From assembly GCA_001179505.1 (NCBI GenBank), contig CDMY01000571.1:194752-258751 (forward strand): a stretch of DNA of 64,000 nucleotides, read 5' to 3'. A program made the translations under genes and the position numbers. Below, in pieces: positions 53,537-63,948 of the stretch. The notes beneath the pieces were generated by a model, which saw nothing but the letters and a program-made list of their open reading frames with translations, was not told the origin of the DNA and did no database searches. The number at the start of each line of letters is the position of its first letter. Position 1 is the stretch's first letter. This DNA comes from Vitrella brassicaformis. Its lineage: Eukaryota > Sar > Vitrellaceae.

Positions 53537-56418
53537 TGTGTCTTACTGAGCATCAGGTCGCAGAGGTGCTTCATGGCCTTGTCCGCCGTGTCAGCACCAC
53601 CACCATCAGCAGCGACAAGAACTACTCGCCCCCTCAGCGCTCCAATCAGCCACTCACACAGCTCCCTCTGCACATGCGCCACCGTCATTGCCAGCACGAT
53701 GCTCGCCCACACCTGAGTGGCGCCACTCAGCAGCTCGCCGCCCCCCTCAGCAATGGCAGCATGCAGCGACCGCACCAGCAGGGACCCATAGAGCTGCCGC
53801 AGCACCGGGGTGATCTGCGCCCCTGCCAGTGCGTCCCTCAACGAGTCGCGCCTCTCCAAGTTGTCTGTCTCGGAGCTCGACGGCCGTCGCAGCGACAGGC
53901 CGAACTGCAGCTGGATGACCCTGTTGTCGAATGGCACCTTGGCAAGGAGGCCGTCGAGGGAGGCCAGAAACGAGGCCTCTGCAGGGGTGGGTGTGGCTGT
54001 GGGTGGCTGTGCTCCGAGGTCACGCAGTAGAGGGAGGGCGGAGTCGCCGTGGAATGGCGCTGTTGATGTAGAGGGGTGTGGCTGTGGCTGTGGCTGTGAG
54101 GGTGAGAGCACTGGGCGGCACGTCGACCAGAGAGCGTAGGTCACTATGTGAGATCTCGCCTGCAAACACAAGAGCCAGCAGCGCGCGTGTGTGTGTGTGT
54201 GTGTGTGTGAGAGGGGTTGGGACCTGCAGCAGCCCGACGGACTGCTTTGTGATGTCCTCCAGACACCGCGACACGTCACCCCACACCCCACCATCACCAG
54301 CGCCACCACCAGCAGCACACCCAAACAGCCACTTCATCAGTGCTGACGGCTCCAGCCGCCTGTGACACCCACCACGACACACACACGCTCTCCCTCTCTC
54401 CCTCTGTCTCTCTGTGGCACTTTTCGCTCACCGAATGGCGGCTGCAAGTATGTCCATCGCCCAGCACTGGACCTCCTGGTTGCAGGACGAGAGCAGCTCC
54501 ACCAGCAGCCGAGAGAAGGGGCCGCCCGACGTCAGCCACGAGGCGATGAAGCGGTTCGGGAGGAAGTGCGTCAGCTGGGAGAGCAGACACGCCACCTTAT
54601 ACCTGTGAAGACACACACGCGCACCCCACACACACTCCCTCCGTCTCTCTCTCTCTCTCTGAAGGGTCATTACTTGAGCGTCGCCTTCAACTGCGCGCCC
54701 TCCTGGCCCATCTTGGTGGTCGGCAGGAGACACAGCTCGCTCAGCCGGCCAACCACAGCGGCCTGCCCGAGGGGCACCAATGCGCTCGCCGCCTCGAGCA
54801 CCGCCCCGCTCTCTCTCCGCCCTCCTCTCTCACCCACGCCCCATGAGACCACAGCTAAGGACGGTTCTTGTTGGTCTGTGCGGTCAGCTGTCGCTGATGC
54901 GGTTGCGGTGAGGAGTAGGCTGAGTGCGCCGTCGATGACGGCCGTGGTGGTCTGCAGCTCCTGGACCAGCTGCACCAGCTGCCCGTTGGCTGAACCACAC
55001 AGGCAACGAGGCACCACACACACAGACACGGACAGAGGTCTCTCTCTGTCTGTCTGTGTGAGTGTGGGTGTGTCAGTGGTGTGGGTCACCTGACAGCAGA
55101 ATCGCCTGTGCGAGCAGGTCCCCCAAGCCGCTCTCCCCGCCCAGCAGCTCGCGGCTCAGCGCCGGCGGCATGTGCCTCGGCGGCGTCCTCAGCAGATTCA
55201 GCGCACAATACAGCAGCGGCTGGCTCCTCCTGCCCTCTCCCTCCCCCTCCCCCTCTCCCTGATCCAGCTCGTCGTGACACATACCGACGAGAACTGCCGG
55301 TGTGTGGACGGGCAGCGCGGCAGCAAAATCGAAGGAGCCGCTCAGGGTGAGCAGCAGGTTCGCCAGCAGCCTCCCCGTCTCTCCTTTGTCACTCTCTCTC
55401 GAGCGGCGCCTTCTCCGCCCGAGTGCGTCAAGGATCGCCGTGATGCTCTCTCGCTGCAGCAGAAGGGACCTAAAGCCCGGCAGCGCCGTGAAGCGGGTCA
55501 ACAGGCCGAGCAGCTCGCACGTCAGCTCTTCCAGCATCAGCTCAGTGTGGCCATCGTCAGACGCAGACACGGCCACGGTGAGGCTCCAGGTTAGGAACCG
55601 CACTCGGCTCTGCCGGGTGCCGATCTGGTGGGCGATTGCGTCGCTGAGCTGCTCGCTGCTTCGGGAGAGCAGGTGCAGCGTCCGCAGGCACAGCAGCAGG
55701 CAGAGATGCGATGATGCTGCTGCTGCTGCTGCTGTGGGAGGGGAGAGGGAGGGGGAGAGGTTCCTGGCGCACCAGTCGAGTGTGCCGACCACCAGGCCGA
55801 CAGAGGTGTCGTCCTTGAGAGCCTCCACGCCATCGGGGTCGAGGCGCAGCAGTCCTACACACGACACACGCAGATCAGAATTTGTTTCTCGCCGGTTCAA
55901 TCGGCGTACCCAGGAAGAGCTGCAGCAGACACACAGCCGTTGCCGGCGCCATTGCGGCTGCCGGCGTCCCCTCGTCAGACTGGGCGTCTACTGCTGTGTC
56001 TTCATCTGCTAGGTGAGGGAGGGAGTAGAGGATACCCTGACCGACCACACACACACACACACACAGGTGTCTGGTCTGGTGTGTGCAGGTCTTTCTTTCG
56101 CCCTCTTACGTGTCGGCGTATGAGCGTGCCAGTGTCGAAGGTGCAGACCTTGCTCAGACGCAGCACCACTCTCACCAGCCGCGCACCGCCCCTCCCCGCC
56201 GCAATCAGCCTCCACCCTTTAGCAATCAACTCATCCCGGCAAGATCTCTGCTCTCTTGGGGGGTTTGGTGCCGTGGCCGCTGTGATGACGGCCGTGATCT
56301 CCTCGCACAGTGCCGCAGCCTCCTCGTCTGAGCTGCTGACTGGGGACAGGGTATCGCCATCGTCGTCTGGCGACGCCAGATGGTGATATGCGTCAATCTC
56401 AGTGTGCAGGCTGTCCAT
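50182..56418 (-). CDS. Large helical-repeat (ARM/HEAT-like) protein
   Basis: Family not recognised. The ATG at 56418 (MDSLHTEIDAYHHLASPDDD) opens exon 1 (56110-56418), then exon 2 (55910-56036) and exon 3 (55090-55854) join in phase. Many further exons run to a stop at 50182. The product is rich in Leu/Ala amphipathic helices of ARM or HEAT style, for example LLGLLTRFTALPGFRSLLL, GRLLANLLLTLSGSF, LLVELLSSCNQEVQCWAMD and LLEWLTDLFFRSL. Acidic, Ala- and Gln-rich low-complexity inserts lie between them, together with a short coiled coil (LQSEIDEIEDEHARIEE). A scaffold role is likely but the partner is unknown. Whether every exon belongs to one transcript is not proven. The gene is divergent from the zinc-knuckle gene, with 150 bases between starts. 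Confidence 0.65.
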
Positions 56419-56568
56419 TGATGGCCACGGTGGGAATACCTGACGCCCGCGCTAGCTCGGTAGCAGCGGTTTCAGAAAGCACCCTAGGCTCGCAGGCGCG
56501 AGCTTGCACAAGAACATTTTTAGAAACTTGAAGTGAAGCAGGTGGAGGGTTGAGGTGTAGGGAGGGCG

Positions 56569-57865
56569 ATGGCTGTTGAGAGTCAGCAACGGTCCGCACC
56601 GAGTGCCAACACACTCTTTGGCGGCGTCAGATGTCTGCTGTGTGGAGGTGCCCATTTCACTGAGGACTGCCGGCGGACTATGATCAGCGGCGTCGGTGAG
56701 TGAGCACCAGATACGATCAGTGCGATGTCTGTCTGTCTGTCCTTGATGCGTCTGTGTGTGCGTGTGCAGGTGGCACTGGCCACCACACCGAGGACCGGCG
56801 CACCATCGTCTGTGACAGTAAGCCGCAACACCCACACAGCTGAGCTCACTACAATCCGCCACCAGCCTCACCCCCGTGTCTGTCTGTCATTGGCTCGTTG
56901 GTTGACGACAGAGTGCGGCAGGCCGGGTCACCGGCGGCAGGAGTGCCGCGTCAATGTCTGTGGACGGTGCGGCAAGAGCGGCCACAAGGAGGCCGAATGC
57001 CACGCCGACCCTAATCTGTTCTGCAAGCGCTGCGGACGGAGAGGACACCTCGCGAGGGCATGCCCCAAGGTGGTCAATGAAGAGTCATCCATGGGGGGTC
57101 ACACAGAGGTGATGTGTCTTATGGTGGTGTGTTGTCTTATGTGTCTGTGGTGCAGTTTGTGTGTCGGTGGTGCGGCCAAATGGGACACAGACCGATCAAC
57201 TGCCCAAAGAACCCCAATCAGTGAGCCTGGCTGTCTGTCTGTCTGTCTGTGTCACACGTGTGTGTCTGTGTGTGTGTGTTCAAAGGGTCGACCGGCGGCT
57301 GCGGAGGATGGACCAGCGCGCCAAAGACACCAGGGCCTTCCACATGTACGCCACCGACACACACACATAGCAGTCAAGTTACTCATGTGTGTGCGGTGTT
57401 CGTGTGATGGTGTGTGCAGGGAGCGTGCCAATGCTGAGCTGAGTGAGCCCGTCGGCGCCTCACTGCTCAGAGAAATCGCAGCAAAGTACACAGACACACT
57501 CACCCCACCGACCCCTGCACACCTCAGTGTGTGTGTGTGCGTGTGTGTGCAGCAAGCAAGACGATCTCGTGCCCCCGCCCCCCTCAGCATCAGCCGCGTC
57601 AGCATCGCCACCAGCGGCCCCCCTCCCCCTCTCTAACCAGCAGCCGCTCATTCGGATAAAGCGCAAGCACACCGACACAACTGTCGCAGGGAGAGAGGCA
57701 GAGGCAGAGCAACAGCCAGAAGGAGACATCAAGAGGGTCCATCGGGACGATGACAGCGACACCGCCGCGGTGGCAGCAGGGAGGGGCAAAGAGGTCAGTG
57801 AGGGTCTGATGGCTGCCTTGCTGTTGGGTTATGGTGACGATGACGATGACGATGAGGGCGGGTGA
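56569..57865 (+). CDS. CCHC zinc-knuckle protein (intact copy)
   Basis: Seven exons join in frame to 278 residues: 56569-56695, 56770-56817, 56912-57069, 57156-57220, 57286-57345, 57420-57485, 57553-57865. The start is MAVESQQRSAPSANTLFGG. Five knuckle-like motifs are present: CLLCGGAHFTEDC (spacing one shorter at the His), CDKCGRPGHRRQEC, CGRCGKSGHKEAEC, CKRCGRRGHLARAC and CRWCGQMGHRPINC. A basic helix (VDRRLRRMDQRAKD), a segment ELSEPVGASLLREIAA, a Pro/Ala linker, a basic stretch IRIKRKH and a final run of Asp residues follow. The protein probably binds single-stranded RNA or DNA. There is no polymerase or integrase nearby, so it is not obviously part of a retroelement. Confidence 0.85.
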
Positions 57866-58243
57866 ATGATTGAGGGGCGAGAGGGACGCATCGATGTGCC
57901 ATCTGTCAGTGTCTTTTTCGATGGCGTGTGAGCGCCACGTATGTCATGCCGTCATGTTGATACATATCGACGATGGACAATTTTCGACGACCAAACCGAG
58001 CCAATGGTTGGTTCCTGGCTACCCCCTTCTTGGCAAGATGTTGACAGAAACGGATCACCGAAATGTCGTTGGCGGATATTCCGCGGGCGAGGGTTTAAGA
58101 CAGGAGATTAAGGGCTTAACAAACAATACATTCACTCCTCAGCACGCCAAGTCGATTACAGACATTAACACACATCATCACAATTGCATCATCAGGCAGG
58201 CCACCGAGAACAGTACATCTCTCCCTCCCTCCCGCCCTCCCTC
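57866..58243. other. Spacer between convergent zinc-knuckle gene and ANK3
   Basis: No gene. Bases 57880-58140 are duplicated in inverted orientation at about 34743-34990. Confidence 0.6.
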
Positions 58244-60025
58244 TCAGTTGATGCCGAGTGTCACCCACTGCCCCCGCTCGTCGATGCGGCCCAGCTGCTG
58301 CCACCCACCATACTGACAGTCCTCATTGCCCAAATGGTCGTTGAAGCCCTTGTTGATGGCCCCCTCCTGTATGCCGTGTCGGGCCGCCTCGTCCAGCCGG
58401 GCCCTTTGCACCACCTCACGCACACCAACACGGCCCCGTGTGTGGACCACCTGGTGTGGGCGGCTGTCGGCCCTGATGGCGAAGCACTGCAGCGGCACCC
58501 GCACCGTCACGCCGCCCACATTGGCCGTCCCGCCCACCACCTCCCTGTTGCTGCTGGCATACAGCGCCGACTTGATGAAATGGTCGACGGCCGCACACAC
58601 GCGGCGGGCCATGTCGCTGTGCCGGATGACGATGTTGGCAGTGATGGCCTCGTTGGCGGCGTCTTGGTCGAAGCACATGGCGGCGATCCGCCAGCCGATG
58701 GCCTCTGCCTCGTGTGGGCCGTAGCCAGGGGGGGCGGGGAGGGGGGCGGGGGGCGGATCGGCCGCAGGTGTGCCAGGGGGCTGCAGCAGGTGGGGGAGGA
58801 GAGTGGGGAGCGATCTCATCAGGAAGGCCGCCAGCGACCGCTGAGGGGCGAGGGCGGCATTCACAGCCGCCATCGCCCCCGTGTGCACGTCGGTGTTGAG
58901 GACTGTCGTGCAGTGGGGCAGCACCAGGTCGCGAAAGCGGCGGTCGTGCTCGGTGTCTGTGGGGATGCGGCCGATGTCCGCCCCGCTTCGCAGCAAGCTG
59001 CGGATGATGGTTTCATAAAGGGGAATCTTCCTGGTGGCTTGGTTCTTCTCCCATTCATCCCTGTCGTCGTCTTCCAAGATTTCAAACGACAAGTCGAGTT
59101 GATCACCGGCCACGTAAAGGGGCGTTTCGTTGGGGTTGAACCGTGTTTCTCTGTTGATGTCCGCTGGCAGAAGATGGCGGCACAGATTGTCCGCCATACA
59201 GGGAGCACCGTCACCAAAAACGACACCTGCCGCCTTGTGTAGGTATGAACATCCATACGCATCCACTGCCGTCACATTGGCCCCGTTGTCCACCAGCAGG
59301 TCGAGATATGAATCAATGAAGGCCTGCGAATAGCGGCCTAGCTCGTTGGAGCATGCACTTGAGATCAAATCGCGTTCGGTTGCGAGTGTGGCGTCGTGGA
59401 GGATGAGCCGGCGGTAGATCGACAGCAGCCGCTGCTCATAGGCGAGGGACACCTGCTGGCCGATTCGGTCGTCGGAGACGGATTTGGGCAGCTCCATGAT
59501 CAACAAAGGGCCATCAGGAGGGCGCACCGGAGCGCCATGCGCCAAGAGAACCCTCACGGCCTCCTCGTTTCCCAAACGGATTGCCATCTTGATGGGCCGG
59601 TCATCCGAAAGGGCCGGCCGATTGACGCGGGCGCCTCCGTCGATGAGGGAATTGATGATGACCGCTTCCAGCTCAGGCGATGACCAGTGAGGCAAGGCTG
59701 CGAACGGCTGCAGGCCACCGTTGCTGTCTGTCACCTCGCCAGTCCACATGGCATTGTCGCTGAGGTTGTCGATAGCGAGCGAGAGCAGCCGATACCGCCA
59801 CCCATCACTGCCGCTGCCCCGCACACGCAGCCCGATCTCACGATTGGGGTCGGCACCATTGTGGATGAGGTTTGTGACCTGCTGCTGGTGGGTGAAGGTC
59901 CGACGGAAGATGCCCTCAGCCAGCCGTCGGGTCGCATCGCAGCTGTCGTCACTTTGGGCGATTTCGATGTCCTCGAGCCCCAGACAGCCGTCAGGCTGCT
60001 GGCCTTCCGCACTGCCAGAGGCCAT
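58244..60025 (-). CDS. ANK3: ankyrin-repeat protein with conserved C-terminal domain (intact)
   Basis: A single open frame of 593 codons from ATG 60025 (MASGSAEGQQPDGCLG) to the stop at 58244. Ankyrin-type units are degenerate but visible: LIHNGADPN, SLIDGGARVN, MAIRLGNEEAVRVLLAHGAPV, LLVDNGANVTAVDAYG, NETPLYVAG and SLLRSGADIGRIP. A Pro/Ala-rich insert (about residues 425-445) is unique to this copy. The final 165 residues (GPHEAEAIGWRIAAMC, YASSNREVVGGTANVGG, VVHTRGRVGVREVVQRA, WVTLGIN) are shared almost unchanged with ANK1 and ANK2 and match no domain I know. An acceptor-like TTTGCAG lies just upstream, so a non-coding or short first exon is likely. This is the only unbroken copy in the window. 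Confidence 0.87.
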   Translation of the reverse strand: MASGSAEGQQPDGCLGLEDIEIAQSDDSCDATRRLAEGIFRRTFTHQQQVTNLIHNGADPNREIGLRVRGSGSDGWRYRLLSLAIDNLSDNAMWTGEVTDSNGGLQPFAALPHWSSPELEAVIINSLIDGGARVNRPALSDDRPIKMAIRLGNEEAVRVLLAHGAPVRPPDGPLLIMELPKSVSDDRIGQQVSLAYEQRLLSIYRRLILHDATLATERDLISSACSNELGRYSQAFIDSYLDLLVDNGANVTAVDAYGCSYLHKAAGVVFGDGAPCMADNLCRHLLPADINRETRFNPNETPLYVAGDQLDLSFEILEDDDRDEWEKNQATRKIPLYETIIRSLLRSGADIGRIPTDTEHDRRFRDLVLPHCTTVLNTDVHTGAMAAVNAALAPQRSLAAFLMRSLPTLLPHLLQPPGTPAADPPPAPLPAPPGYGPHEAEAIGWRIAAMCFDQDAANEAITANIVIRHSDMARRVCAAVDHFIKSALYASSNREVVGGTANVGGVTVRVPLQCFAIRADSRPHQVVHTRGRVGVREVVQRARLDEAARHGIQEGAINKGFNDHLGNEDCQYGGWQQLGRIDERGQWVTLGIN

Positions 60026-60098
60026 ATCTCCAAACTGCAAACATCGTCACACATAAGTAGCAGCACATCACACACACGCGATGCCTTTTCCCATCCTC

Positions 60099-60130
<32 letters not shown>

Positions 60131-61097
60131 TGTGGACCCATTCGCACCTTCTCTGTGGGTGTGTGCTGCGTCGAGTCAGTCTTCACTGCCCACCGAGAGA
60201 TCAGTCAGTTCACTGCAAAGCACACGCAATCAACAAATGCCATCAGCCCTCTGCATGCCTCCCCTCCCCGCACCTCAAGACTGAACAGATGATATTGACA
60301 GCAATATGCGACAGGTGTGGTCCAACAAGGAGGAGCTACCTCTGCCAAGCTCAGACTGGAATCCTCCGTGTTTCTCTCCTCTCCTCCCCTCTCCTCTCCT
60401 CTCCCCTCCCCTTCCTTCCCCTCTCCTTACCTTTCGATCTCGCAAGTCGCGCGGCACGCCGACGGAAGAAACAGAGGAGCTGAATGTCTTTATCACGCAG
60501 ATCTCGCATAACGAAGCTGAAACGAGAATTTTTGCAACCTTGGTAGAGACGGGTTTAGGGTTTATGGGGGTCGAGAAACCCTTGACCCTGCCAAACCGCT
60601 GCTGCTTGACCCTGCCAAACGAATGGCGGGCCAAGCTGGCCATGTGACGCTTTCGCAGCAACCATGATGGACGATGGGGTGGTGGATGAGTGGTTTGAGG
60701 TGGCGTGACGGACCGATTTTGGCTACAACGGGGGAACCACGGGAACCAGCACTGTGCGCTGCTGGACAAGCGGTGTGAATCATGCAGTCAGTCGGACGAC
60801 TAACCTACTAGACCGAATCGGTCGACTTCGGATTGACTCGATCTTTTGTCCAAGTCATGCGCACATGGCAGAATCAACCAACGTGTCGACAAACACGCCT
60901 CCTAGGGCTGAGTCGATGGTTCTCGTCCTAACCCAAATTACGTGCATATCATTCCCCCCCTCGCACACACATGCGTACTTTCACACATCCATTGAAATGG
61001 GTGGCTCATTGCGATGCATCAACCACCGACAAAGACGCCACAAAACTGCACAAGTGACGATCTTGACAGCATAAGAGCAAGAACACATACAGAACAA
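60026..61097. other. Intergenic with telobox-like motif and CT-rich tract
   Basis: It contains a (CT)n tract just upstream of ANK3, a TCCTCTCC-rich tract (about 60375-60430), dispersed repeat copy 3 (60495-60527) and GGGTTTAGGGTTTATGGGGG at 60551-60570. The open frame at 60306-60647 is low complexity and I do not call it a gene. Confidence 0.5.
60495..60527 (+). repeat. Dispersed 30-bp repeat, copy 3
   Basis: CGCAGATCTCGCATA then ACGAAGCTGAAACGAGAA. It shares its core with 20384-20415 and, inverted, with 34524-34550. Confidence 0.75.
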
Positions 61098-62379
61098 TCA
61101 GCAATAAGCCGCCCCATCGACTCCGATGACCTGCCCCGACACCCAGCCCATGTCTTCGCTGGCGAGGGCCACACACAGGGCCGCGACCTCTTTCGCCTCG
61201 CCGATCCTCTTGAACGGCGACATGGCCTCTCTGTCTTTCCTCATGGAGGCAGGGAACATACCTTGTGCACACAGAGACATAGGCTTTAGGACACACAGAT
61301 GACTAGCGAAAAAACGCGAAGTTCGCCCTTGTTCTTTCTTCTCTCGACCTGGCAGCACTGGTCCTGGGGCAACAGCATTGACCCGAATGCCCTTCTCGCC
61401 CGCCTGTTGGAGCGTGGAGGCACACAGGCAGGGAGGGGAGGGGAGGATTATGAGCGTGTGTGGGTGTGGGAGGTGTGCAGAAATCACCTCTTTGGCCCCG
61501 CACTTCGTGAGCATATTCACAGCCGCCTTAGTATAACTCGTATGATACAAGGAAAGCGAATGAGAATGGTAGGATCTTTACTACTATAGTGATTCAGAAG
61601 ACCTTGGACGCGCAGTAGCAGACGTGGTCGGCAATCGGATGGCTCCCCGCCACGCTGCTGTTGAGAATGATGACGCCCCCCTTGCCCATCCGCTTGATGG
61701 CCTCCTGCATCGAGAAGAACGTTCCCTGCACCCACCCATTCCCCCCGCCATACGCAGAGATGCTGTTACGTAGAGGCCTGCTTGTCTCTCTCTCTCTCTC
61801 CCCGTTCCCTGTCAGGGTATGTGTGTGTACCGACTTGCCGACCTTGACGTTGACGTCCATCAGGTGATCGTATACATCCTCTGGGGTGTCACGGATCGTC
61901 CCCACATGGAGCACACCCGAGTTCAAGAACACAACATCCAAACTGCCGAAGCGGGCATACACCTGCAGGCAGGCAGGCAGGCAGGACACGAACATACAAA
62001 CAAACAGATGAGAAGAGGAGGATGGGTTAATGAGAAGTGGCCGACGAGTCCTCCCACACACGAGCATCCGTATCATCTGACCTCATCGTAGAGTCGAGTG
62101 ATCTCACTGACGCGCGAGAGGTCGGCCTGGAAGATCGCCCCGCTCCCGCCGGCCTTCTCGACGGCCTCGAGCGTCGCCTTTGCCTTGGCCTCATTGCCTG
62201 CACACACCGAACAGAGAAACACACAAACACAAATCGATGAATGCAGGCAGGCCTGTGCTTGGATACCCCTCACCAGAGTAGTGGATGGCAATCGTAGCGC
62301 CTTTCTCGGCGAATGCGACGGCAGCTGCGTTACCGATACCTCCACTGGCTCCAGTCACCAGCACCACGCGGTTATGGGT
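61098..62379 (-). CDS. SDR2: short-chain dehydrogenase/reductase, start unresolved
   Basis: Paralogue of SDR1. Exons: to 62274 from at most 62379, then 62082-62197, 61843-61962, 61603-61725, 61488-61526, 61349-61403, 61098-61261. The motifs are intact: VTGASGGIGNAAA, FLNSG in place of NNSG, ILNSSV, CYCASK, and SGQVIGVDGAAYC at the end. The first exon has an in-frame TAA at 62380-62382 and no ATG before VTGASGG, and the intron that precedes this motif in SDR1 and SDR3 is missing. The start may use a non-ATG codon, or the 5' end may have been lost. Exon 61843-61962 fuses two exons of SDR1. Confidence 0.82.
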
Positions 62380-63392
62380 TTATGCGTCTGCAGACAGACA
62401 GACATCGACGCACAGACCGAGCCATCCACACCCAATGGCATGCCCGCCGCAGTCGGCTATGTGCTCTGGTGCCTGGTGGTGGGCGGGTAAGGGGCTGACG
62501 CGCGGCTGTAACCGTCCCCCGGCGCGGCGCGAGCGGTTCGGGGAGGCACAGAACCTTTACTCACACACGCGCGCACACACCGAAATGAACACCCACACAG
62601 CGGCAGCCTCTGTCCGTCCCTCCGTGTGTCTGTTTTGTGTGCGTACCAGCGCCCTGCTGCAGTGACGAACAAGGAAGGGAATGATGAGATCCCTGCCTGC
62701 TGCATACAGACAGACAGATACACACACACACACACAGACAGACATACGCGCGCAGGTATGTGTTCGGTCAGCGTCTGTTACGTACGTCAGCGTCTGTCAG
62801 CGGTGGAATGTGGGAGCCCACTCGTAGGGTCATAGGGTTTGTCGCCTGCGAGCTTAGGGAGGGAAGCGCGGGTAGCTTGGGCGAAGGGGAGTTTTTTCGA
62901 CAGCGCAGTGGCAGATCTGACACAAGAGGTATGCTTCTCACTCGTGCATTACGTGTTTGGGGCCGCAAAGAGGCAGGCAGTGGCGGCACACAGACCAGCC
63001 TGAGGAGGGGCTGACTGACCCCAGATAGACAGAGAGGAGAGCACAGCTAGGCAGAAGCAGAGCACACACGATGGATGACGTGGCAGCACGCTGCGCACCG
63101 GAAAGAGAAGGAAGCATAGCAATCAATGGTCTGACTGACTGACTGACTACCTGGTGCCTTGTGGTGTGTTTCCCTGTTTGTGTGTGTGTGTGTCTATATG
63201 TGTGCGGCCATTAGGTGATCGATTTGTCATGAGTTTACTGAGAGCTGCCACTGCCCATTTTTGCGTCATTTTTGACTCTTGCCTGTGTGCTGTGGCGTGT
63301 TTGCCAATGCATGTGCGTTCCCCCGCAGTTTGCCTTGGATCCGTTGCATTTCATTCTCATCATCCATCACACAACACTCCCTCGGGACCATC
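62380..63392. other. Divergent intergenic region, SDR2 / SDR3
   Basis: About 1 kb between divergent SDR paralogues. Simple repeats only ((CA)n near 62720-62735, GACTGACTGACT near 63130). No supported gene. Confidence 0.45.
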
Positions 63393-63948
63393 ATGTCCAA
63401 ACCTGCTCGTGTGGTGCTCGGTGAGCCACCGCAACTGATGACTCGTGTGAGTGTCTGTCTGTCTGTACGTGATCATTCAGTGACTGGAGCCAGTGGTGGT
63501 ATCGGCAATGCAGCTGCCGTCGCATTCGCCGAGAAGGGCGACATCGTGGCCATACACTACGCAGGCAAGGCATAGAGGGAATGATCTTCCCGCGCCCAGC
63601 ATCCATACCCGTGTGTGTGTTTCCCTTCTTGCAGGCAATGAGGCCAAGGCCAAGGCGACGCTCGATGCTGTGGAGAAGGCCGGCGGGAGCGGGGCGATCT
63701 TTCAAGCCGACCTCTCGCGCGTCAGTGAGATCACTCGACTCTACGATGAGGTCAGATGATACTGATGCTTGTGTGTGAGAGGCCTCGTCGGCCACTTCTC
63801 ATTAGCCCATCCGCTCTCTTCTCGTCTGTTAATATCTTTTCTGCCTACAGGTGTACGCGCGCTTCGGGAAGGTGGATGTTTTGTTCAACAACAGCGGACT
63901 GTGGGGCGAGGCGCACATCAAAGACACCACAGAGGAACTCTATGACAG
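63393..63948 (+). CDS. SDR3: short-chain dehydrogenase/reductase (3' partial)
   Basis: Four exons are visible: 63393-63420, 63481-63564, 63635-63750, 63851-63948. The product starts MSKPARVVLG then VTGASGGIGNAAAVAFAEK, continues ADLSRVSEITRLYDE, and reaches VDVLFNNSGLWGE. The remaining exons, with the catalytic Ser and Tyr/Lys, lie beyond the window end. Intron 2 has a GC donor (GCAG/GCAAGG) where SDR1 has GTGAGC. The intron after 63948 (GTCAGG) has no counterpart in SDR1 or SDR2, while the SDR1 intron inside the NNSG region is absent here. Confidence 0.88.

Noticed and set aside
35000-57865. Zinc-knuckle genes as remnants of a retrotransposon Gag
   Set aside because: No reverse transcriptase, integrase or LTR nearby, several conserved introns and five knuckles; this looks like a cellular nucleic-acid-binding protein.
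60306-60647. Open frame of 113 codons on the plus strand
   Set aside because: Composition is dominated by a TCCTCTCC-rich tract and the dispersed repeat; no homologue or splice context supports it.
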